Source of the DNA: Microbacterium hibisci
Lineage (GTDB): Bacteria > Actinomycetota > Actinomycetes > Actinomycetales > Microbacteriaceae
DNA: 64,000 bases
Direction of reading: 5' to 3'
NCBI RefSeq assembly: GCF_015278255.1
Contig: NZ_JADIJC010000009.1
Span: forward strand, 1-64,000
In this document: one piece after another, positions 44,644-53,037 of the stretch
How positions within the stretch are numbered: position 1 is the stretch's first letter
How the letters are laid out: the number at the start of each line of letters is the position of its first letter
Notes under the pieces: generated by a model
Seen by the model: the letters and a program-made list of their open reading frames with translations, nothing else
Databases searched by the model: none
What the model was told of the DNA's origin: nothing
Made by a program: the position numbers and the translations under genes

Positions 44644-45600
44644 ATGATGTCCGCTGCACTCGCGCTCATCGGGGCGGTCGTCTACGGATCGGCCGACTTC
44701 CTCGGCGGCCTGGCCGCGCGGCGCCTGCGCTCTCTGGTGGTGACCGCGGTCGCGGCACTCTCCGGCTTCGTCGCGCTCGCGCTGGCCCAGCCCCTGATCG
44801 GCGGCTCCTGGACCACCTCCGACCTGGCGTGGGGCGTACTCGCGGGCGCGGTCGGGGTCGTCGCCGTCGCCCTTCTGTACGCCTGCCTGGCCGTCGGCCC
44901 CATGAGCATCCTGTCGCCGCTGACCGCGGTGGTCTCGGCCGTCGCGCCGATGATGTGGGGGCTGCTGGTCAAGGGCGACAGCCTCGGCGCCGTCGGCTAC
45001 GCCGGGCTGGGCGTGGCCCTCGTCGCGGTGGTGCTCGTCGGGTTCGTGCCGGGAGAGAAGGTCGTCCGGCCCACCGCCCGCGCGCTCGCCATGGCGATCG
45101 GCGCCGGGCTCGCGATCGGCACCTTCCTGATCATCGTCGACCAGACCTCCGGCGAGAGCGGTCTCGTGCCCCTGCTGGCCGGCCGCGCCACGAGCACGTG
45201 CATCACGGGCATCATCCTCGCCGCGCTCGCGATCGCCGCCGTCCGACGCGGCGCGCCGGTGCGTTCCGTGCTCGAGGTCGCGGCGCCGCCGCCCGGCGGG
45301 ACGCCGAGCGCCCGCGCGGATCACCCACACGTCGCGACGGGCGCCGCGGTGACCGCCCTCAGCCGCCGACGGGCGTGGTGGCTCGCGATCTCGTGCGGCG
45401 TCGCCGACGCCGCCGCCAACGCCCTGATGCTGCTGGCGTTGCGGGTCGGCGATCTCGCCGTGGTCTCGGCGCTCACCGCCCTGTACCCCGCCGGCACCAT
45501 CCTGCTCGCCGCGGTGGTGCTCCGCGAGCGTGTCGCCGTCGTGCAGTGGGTCGGCCTGGCACTCGCCCTCGCGGCGGGCGGGATGCTCGCCGCGGCGTGA
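44644..45600 (+). CDS. EamA/DMT family transporter
   Basis: A 318-aa membrane protein with ten predicted helices in two EamA repeats (GAVVYGSADFLGGLAARRLR and, in the second, ISCGVADAAANALMLLALRV). Drug/metabolite exporter family; substrate unknown. The ATG at 44644 follows TATGCT (44631-44636) by 7 nt. An in-frame TTG at 44620 coincides with a TTGACA sequence and lies before that hexamer. The last codons and stop are duplicated in tandem. Confidence 0.84.
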   Translation: MMSAALALIGAVVYGSADFLGGLAARRLRSLVVTAVAALSGFVALALAQPLIGGSWTTSDLAWGVLAGAVGVVAVALLYACLAVGPMSILSPLTAVVSAVAPMMWGLLVKGDSLGAVGYAGLGVALVAVVLVGFVPGEKVVRPTARALAMAIGAGLAIGTFLIIVDQTSGESGLVPLLAGRATSTCITGIILAALAIAAVRRGAPVRSVLEVAAPPPGGTPSARADHPHVATGAAVTALSRRRAWWLAISCGVADAAANALMLLALRVGDLAVVSALTALYPAGTILLAAVVLRERVAVVQWVGLALALAAGGMLAAA

Positions 45601-45636
45601 CCGCGGTCGGGATGCTCGCCGCGGCGTGACCGCGGA
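45579..45636. repeat. 29-bp tandem duplication spanning the EamA stop codon
   Basis: Copies at 45579-45607 and 45608-45636 differ only at the last base; each contains the Gly-Met-Leu-Ala-Ala-Ala-stop end of the gene. This is the same type of event as the 38-bp repeats at glnR. Between here and 45732 the sequence is simple GC-rich (GGCGCCGCC-type) with no gene. Confidence 0.85.
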
Positions 45637-45732
45637 CGGCGCCGCCGGCGTGACCGGCGGACGGCGCCGCGTCAGCGGCGAAGCGGCGTGGCGTCAGCCG
45701 CCGGGTCGTACCGCGACGGCGGCTGAGCGGGC

Positions 45733-46128
45733 TCAGCCGCGCACGAACAGCATCACGAGCGAGGTCACCAGCGCGACCGCACCCAGCGTCAGCAGCCCGA
45801 CGGCGAGCCAGGCGACGGCCCGCACGGCCGGCGAGCCCTGCGTCAGCCGCATCCGATCGAGGGAGCCACGACGAACGAAGATGTCGGCCATGTCGGCGTC
45901 GCCGATGTGATGCTCCTGCTCGTGCGAGAGGCGGGCTTCGCCAACCCCGCCGTCCTCGTCGAACCACCGGACCAGCTTGCCGTCGCCGGCGTCCTCGACG
46001 ACGGCGCGCACCGGCACCCAGGTGCCGTCGAACAGGTACATGACGAGGGCGACGCCGGCGAGCAGGGCGCCCAGCCCGAAGCCGATCCACGAGAAGATCT
46101 CGGCGAGGGCGTCGATCGCCTGGGGCAC
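45733..46128 (-). CDS. Membrane protein of unknown function (two helices)
   Basis: A 131-aa protein with two hydrophobic helices, IGFGLGALLAGVALVMYLFD near the N-terminus and AWLAVGLLTLGAVALVTSLV at the C-terminus, around a soluble acidic middle (DDIGDAD-type, EHHIGDADMADIFVRRG). I do not recognise the family. The GTG at 46128 is chosen because GGAG lies 9 nt upstream and upstream in-frame codons pass through a hairpin. It is convergent with the EamA gene. Confidence 0.65.
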   Translation of the reverse strand: MPQAIDALAEIFSWIGFGLGALLAGVALVMYLFDGTWVPVRAVVEDAGDGKLVRWFDEDGGVGEARLSHEQEHHIGDADMADIFVRRGSLDRMRLTQGSPAVRAVAWLAVGLLTLGAVALVTSLVMLFVRG

Positions 46129-46156
46129 CGCACCACTCTCCTTCGCATACAGAAAA

Positions 46157-46174
46157 CGGCCGCCGTGGCGGCCG
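46157..46174 (-). terminator. GC hairpin with T-tract on the minus strand
   Basis: CGGCCGCC/GGCGGCCG followed on the minus strand by TTTTCT looks like an intrinsic terminator. It lies upstream of the minus-strand membrane-protein gene, so it would stop antisense transcription from the sugar-locus promoter region or act as an attenuator. Confidence 0.4.
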
Positions 46175-46314
46175 CTTCCGGGTGGTCCCCACACTACCGG
46201 ATGCCCTGAGCGGCCTCGGCACAGGCATTCCCCGGCACGACTTCCGTCGCGGGCTCGACATCACCCGCCGACGTCACCACGCACGGCCCGCGACGTGCGA
46301 TCCGCGGGCGCGGG

Positions 46315-46373
46315 TTGTCGCCGGCAAAGTCGCGTGGTAGGGTCAGAAACCGGTTACCCGAGAACGTTTTCTC
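46315..46373 (+). promoter_or_regulatory. Promoter and operator of the sugar ABC transporter operon
   Basis: TTGTCG (46315-46320), 17-nt spacer, TAGGGT (46338-46343). The palindrome GAAACCGGTTAC (46346-46357, core AACCGGTT) overlaps the expected start of transcription. A second palindrome, GAGAA-CGTT-TTCTC (46360-46373), is directly downstream and looks like another LacI-type site. The rest of the 46129-46455 gap holds only the hairpin at 46157 and a 12-codon leader ORF. Confidence 0.75.
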
Positions 46374-46420
46374 ACGTGACCCGCCCGAACTCGACGACGA
46401 GCACAGGAAGTGACACACCG

Positions 46421-46459
46421 ATGCGCATGGTTCTCGCGAAGATGCGGACGCTCGCATGA
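46421..46459 (+). CDS. Possible 12-aa leader peptide coupled to the first permease
   Basis: ATG at 46421 reads MRMVLAKMRTLA and stops at 46457-46459, sharing ATGA with the permease start codon. AGGAAG lies 11 nt upstream. It may be a short leader ORF that places ribosomes at the permease start; the peptide itself has no recognisable function. Confidence 0.4.
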   Translation: MRMVLAKMRTLA

Positions 46460-47430
46460 CCGCGCTCGAGGCAGCGCCTCAGGTGCAGACGGAAGCCGTC
46501 CAGTCCCTCCCCCCGACGGAGCGGAAGCGCACGTGGTGGCAGCAGATCTGGCGGCACCGGGCGCTGTACCTGATGGCGCTGCCCGGCATCATCTACTTCC
46601 TCATCTTCAAGTACGTGCCGATGGGCGGCCTGGTGATCGCCTTCCAGGACTACTCGGCGTTCCTCGGCATCTTCGGCAGTCCCTGGGTGGGCTTCGAGCA
46701 CTTCATCCGCTTCTTCACCCAAGACGCCTTCCCGCTGCTGATGACGAACACCATCGTCCTCTCGCTGCTGCTGCTGATCTTCTCCTTCCCGGTGCCGATC
46801 ATCCTCGCGCTGATGCTGAACGAGCTCCGCCTGAAGTTCTTCCAGCGGAGCATCCAGACGGTGATCTACCTGCCGCACTTCATGTCGTGGGTGATCGTCG
46901 TATCGCTGTTCTACGTCTTGCTGACGACCGACGGCGGAGGCATCAACAACCTCCTCGTATCGTGGGGCCTCGAGCCGATCCCGTTCCTCACCGACCCCGC
47001 CTGGCTGCGCCCGCTGTACGTCATGCAGGAGATCTGGAAGGGCGCCGGCTGGGGCACGATCATCTACCTCGCGGCGATGACGGCGGTCGACATGCAGCTG
47101 TACGAGGCTGCCGAGATCGACGGCGCGGGACGCTGGCGGCAGAGCTGGCACATCACGCTGCCCGCCATCCGCCCGACGATCATCGTGATGTTCATCCTGG
47201 CGATCGGCGACTTCCTCGAGCTGGGCTTCGAGCACATGTTCCTCATGCTCAACTCGCTCAACCGCGAGGTCGGCGAGATCTTCGACACGTACGTGTACAC
47301 CGCCGGCATCCAGAACGGGCAGCTGAGCTACGCGACGGCCGTCGGCCTGTTCAAGGGCCTCGTGGGACTGATCCTGGTCATCGGCGCCAATCGCCTCGCG
47401 AAGAAGTTCGGCGAGGAGGGCGTGTTCTGA
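46456..47430 (+). CDS. Sugar ABC transporter permease (LplB type)
   Basis: A 324-aa permease with six helices, the first near residues 35-60 (YLMALPGIIYFLIFKYVPMG). The ABC coupling loop is YEAAEIDGAGRWRQSWHITL near residue 215. It belongs to the LplB/YtcP-type group used for oligosaccharide uptake, often for pectin or other plant polymers in Firmicutes. It starts the operon behind the AACCGGTT operator. Partner permease at 51433, binding protein at 48155; no ATPase is in the window, so a shared MsiK-like ATPase is probably used. Confidence 0.9.
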   Translation: MTALEAAPQVQTEAVQSLPPTERKRTWWQQIWRHRALYLMALPGIIYFLIFKYVPMGGLVIAFQDYSAFLGIFGSPWVGFEHFIRFFTQDAFPLLMTNTIVLSLLLLIFSFPVPIILALMLNELRLKFFQRSIQTVIYLPHFMSWVIVVSLFYVLLTTDGGGINNLLVSWGLEPIPFLTDPAWLRPLYVMQEIWKGAGWGTIIYLAAMTAVDMQLYEAAEIDGAGRWRQSWHITLPAIRPTIIVMFILAIGDFLELGFEHMFLMLNSLNREVGEIFDTYVYTAGIQNGQLSYATAVGLFKGLVGLILVIGANRLAKKFGEEGVF

Positions 47431-48158
47431 TGTTCTCCTTCGAGGGCTTCGTCCGCATCAGCATGTTCCTCCGGGGCGTCTATCGCATGGCGTACCTCAA
47501 CCTGCTCTGGATCGCCGCGACGGCACTCGGCCTGGTGATCTTCGGCATCGGACCGGCGTCCTACGCCGTCGCCGCCTACGTCGACCGGTGGTTCCGATTC
47601 GGCGAGACCCCGCCCGTGACCCGCACCTTCATCGCGCACCTGCGAACGCAGTACTGGCGGAGCGCGGCGGTCGGCTGGATCCTACTCGGGGCCGCCGCCG
47701 TCGTCATCACGAACATCTTCGCCGCGTCCAGCTGGATGCTGCAGTTCGCGAACGTACTCGCTCTTGTCGTCATCGCGATCATCGCCGCGTACGTGTTCCC
47801 GGTGATGGCCGCCACCGAGGTGCGCGGCATCCACCGCCAGATCGCCGCCGCGGCGCTCCTCGGCTTCGGCTCCCTGCACTGGACGATCATCGCCGGCGCC
47901 GCGGTGGCGGCGACCGTCTGGCTGCTCGCCGCCTTCGCCGCGCCGCTGCTCGTGCTGTTCGGCGTCGGCATCCCCGCGACGGCCGTCGGCGTCGTCACCC
48001 GCATCGTCTTCGGCCAGCTCGCCGCAGAGGCGGCCGACGAAGACGGCGGACGAGCGGATGCCGCGCCCGCGGCGGCCGTCCCCACCCAGACCTCACCCCC
48101 CAGGGCACGCGAGACCTCGCGCGTCCACGTCCACCTTGCGAGAGGAACATCACAATGA
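47430..48158 (+). CDS. DUF624 (YesL-like) membrane protein
   Basis: A 242-aa integral membrane protein with about five helices, starting MFSFEGFVRISMFLRGVYRM, typical of YesL/DUF624. YesL-like genes accompany rhamnogalacturonan and other oligosaccharide ABC systems; the molecular role is unknown. The C-terminus is a disordered Ala/Pro/Arg tail. One base is shared with the permease stop (TGATG) and the next gene overlaps by ATGA. Confidence 0.84.
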   Translation: MFSFEGFVRISMFLRGVYRMAYLNLLWIAATALGLVIFGIGPASYAVAAYVDRWFRFGETPPVTRTFIAHLRTQYWRSAAVGWILLGAAAVVITNIFAASSWMLQFANVLALVVIAIIAAYVFPVMAATEVRGIHRQIAAAALLGFGSLHWTIIAGAAVAATVWLLAAFAAPLLVLFGVGIPATAVGVVTRIVFGQLAAEAADEDGGRADAAPAAAVPTQTSPPRARETSRVHVHLARGTSQ

Positions 48159-49681
48159 GGCAGCACACCAGGCTCGGAATCGCCGTCGCTTCCGTCGCCG
48201 TCGTATCGCTTGCGCTGGCAGGCTGCGGCAGTTCGGGCGGCGACCCTGCCGACAGCGGCAGCGGGAGCGGCAGCGAGACGCCGGAGAGCATCACCTGGAT
48301 GACGGTGCTCCACACGCCGACGACGCCGGAGGCCGGCGGTCCCGTGCAGACCGCACTCGAGGAGTACACCGGGACCAAGCTGGAATTCCAGTGGGTGCCC
48401 GCCGCCTCGTCGGACGACAAGATGAGCGCCGCGCTGGCCTCCGACTCGCTCGCCGACATCACCCTCCTGAACAACCCCGCCAACACCGCGGTGCGTCAGG
48501 CCATGAAGTCCGGGCAGTTCTGGGATGTCGAGCAGTACCTCGAGGAGTACCCGAACCTCGCCGAGATCAACGAGCAGACCATCGCCTCGGCGCGGGTCGG
48601 CGGGAAGCTGTACGGCGTGCCGATCCAGAAGCCGGTCGCGCGATACGGCGTCCTGGTGCGCCAGGACTGGCTCGACAACCTGGGGCTGGAGGTGCCGCAC
48701 ACCATCGAGGAGCTGTCGGAGGTCGCGCTCGCCTTCACGAACGACGACCCCGACGGCAACGGCGTGGATGACACCACCGGGTTCATCGACCGAGCCGAGA
48801 GCTTCCAGGTCGGCTTCAAGTCGCTGTCGGGCTACTTCGGGGCCGGCAACGTCTTCGAGGTCAACGAGGACGACGAGGTCGTCCCGTCATTCCAGACCGA
48901 CGCCTTCAAGGAGGCGATGGAGTGGTACCGCGACCTCTACGAGCAGGGCGCCGTCAACGGCGAGTTCGTCACGATGCAGAAGTCCAACCAGCAGGACGCC
49001 ATCGCACAGGGCAAGGGCGGCATCGTGGTGACGGGCCTCTTCGAGGCGCGGAACTACATGAACCTCGCCACGAGCGCCAACCCCGACACCCCCATGGCCT
49101 GGGCGCTGGTCAACGACATCACGTACGAGGATGTGCCCCGCCGCATCCTGTCCGACACCAACGGCGGCTTCGGCGGCTGGTTCACGATGTCGAAGACGAA
49201 GGTCAAGGACGAGGCGGAGCTGAAGTCCATGCTGGCCTTCGTCGACAAGCTGCTCGACGACGAGCCCTTCGTCGTGATGACCAACGGCATCGAGGGCGAG
49301 CACTACACCGTCGACGCCGACGACGTGCTGACGATCACCGACCAGACGAAGTGGGAGCAGGAAGTGCAGCCGTACTCCTCGTCCCGCCCGTCCGACAACG
49401 TCGTGACCTTCAAGAGCACGACGCCGTACGTCGACGAGGGCAACGAGAAGATGGCCGAGAACACCGAGTACGCCGTCATCAACGTCGCGCTGCCGCTGTC
49501 GTCCGAAGAGTACGACCGCAGCTGGACGACCATCCTGCAGGGCGCCAACGACGCGTACAACAAGTACATGGTCGGTCAGCTCGACATGGACGGCTACGAG
49601 GACGCGATCGAGAAGCTGCGCGGCCAGGGCCTCGACACCATCATCGAGGAGTTCACCGCCTCGTACGCCGAGAACAACTGA
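48155..49681 (+). CDS. Sugar ABC transporter substrate-binding lipoprotein (LplA/LipO type)
   Basis: A 508-aa extracytoplasmic solute receptor. Signal peptide with lipobox LALAGC (Cys24), Gly/Ser-rich linker, then a large type-1 extracellular-binding domain with DDKMSAALASDSLADITLLN and DPDGNGVDDTTGF (a Ca-binding-like loop). The size fits LplA-type proteins that bind oligosaccharides. GAGGAA precedes the ATG. It feeds the permeases of this operon. Confidence 0.9.
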   Translation: MRQHTRLGIAVASVAVVSLALAGCGSSGGDPADSGSGSGSETPESITWMTVLHTPTTPEAGGPVQTALEEYTGTKLEFQWVPAASSDDKMSAALASDSLADITLLNNPANTAVRQAMKSGQFWDVEQYLEEYPNLAEINEQTIASARVGGKLYGVPIQKPVARYGVLVRQDWLDNLGLEVPHTIEELSEVALAFTNDDPDGNGVDDTTGFIDRAESFQVGFKSLSGYFGAGNVFEVNEDDEVVPSFQTDAFKEAMEWYRDLYEQGAVNGEFVTMQKSNQQDAIAQGKGGIVVTGLFEARNYMNLATSANPDTPMAWALVNDITYEDVPRRILSDTNGGFGGWFTMSKTKVKDEAELKSMLAFVDKLLDDEPFVVMTNGIEGEHYTVDADDVLTITDQTKWEQEVQPYSSSRPSDNVVTFKSTTPYVDEGNEKMAENTEYAVINVALPLSSEEYDRSWTTILQGANDAYNKYMVGQLDMDGYEDAIEKLRGQGLDTIIEEFTASYAENN

Positions 49682-49682
49682 C

Positions 49683-50975
49683 ATGACGGGGACGCAGGTG
49701 CAGAGCATCTCGACACTTAACGGTGCTCGCCGCGTGCAGCACACGACGGGGGCCCTTCAGGCCGCCATCGACGATGCCGCGGATGCCGGCGGCGGTCGTG
49801 TGACGATCGCCCCGGGCGTGCACGAGACCGGTGCTCTGCGCCTGCGCTCCCGCGTGGAGCTCCACCTCGAGGCGGGGGCGGTGCTGCGTTTCATCCCCGA
49901 TCCCGCCCTCTACCCGCCCATCGGCGCGCGCTGGGAGGGCGCGGCGACGACCATCCACTCGCCGTGCATCTACGCGCGCGGCGAGACCGACGTCGCGATC
50001 ACCGGGCGCGGCCGTATCGAGGGCAGCGGCGCGTGGTGGTGGGATGCGATGCGTCGCGACGTCCTCGCCTTCCCCCGGCCGACGCTCATCGGGCTGCACG
50101 AGTGCCGTGGCGTCGAGATCTCGGGCGTGACGCTGCGGGACTCCCCCGCGTGGACCGTGCACCCCCTCCTCTGCGAGGACGTGCGGATCACCGGCATCCG
50201 GATCCTCAATCCTCCCGACTCCCCCAACACCGACGGGATCAACCCCGAGTCGTGCCGCAACGTCCGCATCAGCGACTGCCACATCGACGTCGGAGACGAC
50301 TGCATCGCGATCAAGGCGGGCAGCGAGCTGTCGCTCGATCGTGTCCCGTGCGAGAACATCACCATCACGAACTGCACGATGGTGCACGGCCACGGCGGTG
50401 TCGTCATCGGCAGCGAGATGAGCGGCGGCGTGCGCGGCGTCGTCATCTCCAACTGCGTCTTCCAAGGAACCGATCGCGGCATCCGCATCAAGTCCCGCCG
50501 CGGCCGCGGCGGGACGGTCGCCGACGTGCGGGTGAGCAACATCGTCATGGATGCCGTGATGTGCCCGCTCGTCGTCAACCCGTTCTACTTCTGCGGTCCG
50601 GAAGGCAAGCTGCCGATCGTGTCCGACCGCGATCCGCAGCCGGTCGGCGCGGGCACGCCGCAGTTCCGCGGCATCCACCTCGCGCATATCACCGCGACGA
50701 ACGTGCAGTCCTGCGCGGCCTGGGTCGCCGGCCTGCCCGAGGCTCCGCTCGAGGACCTCACGCTCGACGACTTCGTCGTGTCGTTCGCACCCGGTGCCAC
50801 CCCCGTCGTCCCCGCGATGGCCGACGGCGTGCCGGCGATGGCGGCCGAGGGCGTGCACGCGCAGTTCGTCTCGCGCATGCGCGTGTCGGGGCTCCGCGTC
50901 GTCGGGTCGACCGGACCCGCGCTCGTCGCCGACGGCACGGCGGACGTCCTCGTGCAGGGTGGGCTGCCGGAGTGA
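49683..50975 (+). CDS. GH28 family polygalacturonase-like glycoside hydrolase
   Basis: A 430-aa right-handed beta-helix enzyme. All GH28 signatures are present: PNTDGINPES (Asp), VGDDCIAIKAG (Asp pair), HGHGGVVIGSEMSGG (His) and RGIRIKSRRGRGG (substrate Arg-Lys). It would hydrolyse alpha-1,4-galacturonide or rhamnogalacturonan bonds. There is no signal peptide, so it acts on imported oligosaccharides. The ATG is 1 nt after the binding-protein stop. Confidence 0.93.
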   Translation: MTGTQVQSISTLNGARRVQHTTGALQAAIDDAADAGGGRVTIAPGVHETGALRLRSRVELHLEAGAVLRFIPDPALYPPIGARWEGAATTIHSPCIYARGETDVAITGRGRIEGSGAWWWDAMRRDVLAFPRPTLIGLHECRGVEISGVTLRDSPAWTVHPLLCEDVRITGIRILNPPDSPNTDGINPESCRNVRISDCHIDVGDDCIAIKAGSELSLDRVPCENITITNCTMVHGHGGVVIGSEMSGGVRGVVISNCVFQGTDRGIRIKSRRGRGGTVADVRVSNIVMDAVMCPLVVNPFYFCGPEGKLPIVSDRDPQPVGAGTPQFRGIHLAHITATNVQSCAAWVAGLPEAPLEDLTLDDFVVSFAPGATPVVPAMADGVPAMAAEGVHAQFVSRMRVSGLRVVGSTGPALVADGTADVLVQGGLPE

Positions 50976-50980
50976 CGCTC

Positions 50981-51436
50981 ATGACCGATTCCCCGCAGGC
51001 CGAAGCGAAGGCCGCTCCGTTCCGCCGCCGCGCCGAGATCACCTTCGCGAGCATCGGCCTGGCCGGTGCCGTAGTGCTGCAGGGCGGCTTCGCGATGCTC
51101 ATCACCCGCAGCGACGAAGAGACCCTCCTCACCGGCGTGGTCCCCGCGCTGCGCGACAACGGCGTCCAGATCTCGGCGGCCGAAGCCGACGTCGCCCTCA
51201 ACACGCTGGCCGCGTGGTTCGGCTACGCACTCGTTCTCGTCGCACTGCTGTGGGCGGTCGGGGTCTTCTTCGCGCACCACCGCCCGCGCAGCCGCGCGAC
51301 CGGCTGGTGGTTCGCCGGCGCCGGCATCGCCTGCCTGCTGGGGACGCAGCTGCTGCTGTACCCGATCGCCTTCTTCTTCTTCGTCGCAGCCGCGCTGTTC
51401 GCAGTTCGGAAGCCCACACCCCGGAGGACGCCATGA
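50981..51436 (+). CDS. Small membrane protein in the pectin locus
   Basis: A 151-aa protein with four hydrophobic stretches (TFASIGLAGAVVLQGGFAML, AAWFGYALVLVALLWAVGVF, WWFAGAGIACLLGTQLLLYP, IAFFFFVAAALFAV). No family recognised. The ATG at 50981 has GGAG 8 nt upstream; a GTG at 50972 overlapping the GH28 stop is possible. ATGA overlap with the following permease shows it belongs to the operon. Confidence 0.68.
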   Translation: MTDSPQAEAKAAPFRRRAEITFASIGLAGAVVLQGGFAMLITRSDEETLLTGVVPALRDNGVQISAAEADVALNTLAAWFGYALVLVALLWAVGVFFAHHRPRSRATGWWFAGAGIACLLGTQLLLYPIAFFFFVAAALFAVRKPTPRRTP

Positions 51437-52368
51437 CCACCTCACCTCGTCTCGACGACGCGACGATCCCGATCCGTATCCGCCAGCAGGCGCGCCGGCG
51501 ACGGCGCATCACGCCCGGCCGGCGGGTGTTCATCGTCGTCAACGGCCTGATCCTGTCGGCGTTCGCGCTGCTGTGCGTGCTGCCCTTCGTCAACGTGCTC
51601 GCGAGCTCCCTCGCGACCCCCGGCGAACTCGCCACGCGGGCGTTCATCCTCTGGCCGGAGACGTTCACCCTCGACGCCTATCGGTACATCTTCTCCACGC
51701 CGACGATCTTCCGGGCACTGGGTGTCTCCGCGGTGGTGACCATCGGCGGCACGATGATCAGCCTGGTGCTCACCACACTGATGGCCTACGCGCTCTCGAA
51801 GAAGTACCTCAAGGGGCGCCGGGTGATCAACTTCCTGGTGCTGTTCACGATCCTGTTCTCGGGCGGCATGATCCCGACATTCATCGTCGTCAAGAATCTC
51901 GGAATGATGGACACCCTGTGGTCGCTGACCATCCCGGTCGCGATCAACGCGTTCAACTTCATCATCATGCGAAGCTTCTTCCAGGGCATCCCCGAGAGCC
52001 TGGAGGAATCGGCGCGCATCGACGGCTGCTCGGAGCTCGGCGTCTTCTGGCGGATCGTGCTGCCGCTGTCGATGGCCTCGATCGCCACCATCGGCCTGTT
52101 CTACGCGGTCTACTACTGGAACACCTATCAGAGCGCGATCCTGTACATCAACAAGTCCGAACTGTGGCCGATCCAGGTGCTGCTGCGCCAGATCGTGATC
52201 GTCGCGAGCGGCATGAATGCCGACGAGACCGCGGTCGACATCGTGCCGCCCGCCCAGTCCGTGCGCATGGCCGTGATCTTCGTCGCCACGCTGCCCATGC
52301 TCCTGGTCTACCCGTTCGTCCAGCGCTACTTCGTCAAGGGCGCTCTGATCGGTTCCGTGAAGGGCTGA
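51433..52368 (+). CDS. Sugar ABC transporter permease (LplC type)
   Basis: A 311-aa permease of the MalG/LplC type with six helices. Coupling loop: ESLEESARIDGCSELGVFWR near residue 190. N-terminal arginine-rich cytosolic tail (RIRQQARRRRRITPGRR). Works with the first permease of the operon. ATGA overlap with the small membrane protein; the esterase gene starts 3 nt after its stop. Confidence 0.92.
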   Translation: MTTSPRLDDATIPIRIRQQARRRRRITPGRRVFIVVNGLILSAFALLCVLPFVNVLASSLATPGELATRAFILWPETFTLDAYRYIFSTPTIFRALGVSAVVTIGGTMISLVLTTLMAYALSKKYLKGRRVINFLVLFTILFSGGMIPTFIVVKNLGMMDTLWSLTIPVAINAFNFIIMRSFFQGIPESLEESARIDGCSELGVFWRIVLPLSMASIATIGLFYAVYYWNTYQSAILYINKSELWPIQVLLRQIVIVASGMNADETAVDIVPPAQSVRMAVIFVATLPMLLVYPFVQRYFVKGALIGSVKG

Positions 52369-52371
52369 TCC

Positions 52372-53037
52372 ATGCGACTCATCGTGACCGGCGACTCCAC
52401 GGCCGCCGACTACCCGGTCGACCGCGCACCCCTGGCCGGCTGGGGACAGGCGCTCGGTGCACGCGACGATCTCGAGGTGATCAACCACGCCCGCCCGGGA
52501 GCGTCCACGCGCAGCTTCATCGCCACCGGTCTGCTCGACGGCGCCCTGGAAGACGTTCGCGGGGGCGACCTCCTGCTCGTGTGCTTCGGGCACAACGACG
52601 GCAAGGAGGGCGAGCGCTTCAGCGATCCGGAGGTGACCTTCCCCGCGAACCTGCGGCGATTCGTCGCCACCGGGCGTGCGCGCGGGGCGACGCCCGTGCT
52701 CTTGACCCCGATCGAGCGTCGCCACTTCGTCGACGGCCGGCTGCGACCCACGCACGGGCGCTATCCCGATCAGGCCAGGGCAATCGCACGGCTCGAGCAG
52801 GTTCCGCTCATCGACCTGACCGCCGAGACCGCGGTGCTGTGGCAGCGCCAAGGGCCCGAAGACAGCAAGCGGGCGTTCATGTGGCTCGACCCCGGCACCT
52901 GGGCCGCCTACCCTGACGGTCAGCAGGACGACACCCACCTCCGTGCGGACGGTGCGGTGCTGGTCGCCGAACTCGTCTACGCCGGGCTGGCGGCGAACGG
53001 GCTGCTGACCGACCCGCGGGTGCTCGCCGGGCGGTAG
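52372..53037 (+). CDS. SGNH hydrolase, rhamnogalacturonan acetylesterase-like
   Basis: A 221-aa GDSL-type esterase. Block I LIVTGDSTAADYP (Ser), block II ARPGASTRSF, block III VCFGHNDGKEG (Asn) and block V QDDTHLRADGAVLVAEL (Asp-His). The pattern matches the rhamnogalacturonan acetylesterase group (YesT/RhgT), which removes acetyl groups from galacturonate. No signal peptide, so it is cytosolic. Its last 61 bp overlap the convergent serine hydrolase gene. Confidence 0.88.
   Translation: MRLIVTGDSTAADYPVDRAPLAGWGQALGARDDLEVINHARPGASTRSFIATGLLDGALEDVRGGDLLLVCFGHNDGKEGERFSDPEVTFPANLRRFVATGRARGATPVLLTPIERRHFVDGRLRPTHGRYPDQARAIARLEQVPLIDLTAETAVLWQRQGPEDSKRAFMWLDPGTWAAYPDGQQDDTHLRADGAVLVAELVYAGLAANGLLTDPRVLAGR

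Noticed and set aside
49964..51436. Arg/His-rich frame antiphase to GH28
   Set aside because: Only its final 151 codons, after the GH28 stop, form a plausible membrane protein; the rest is a shadow frame.
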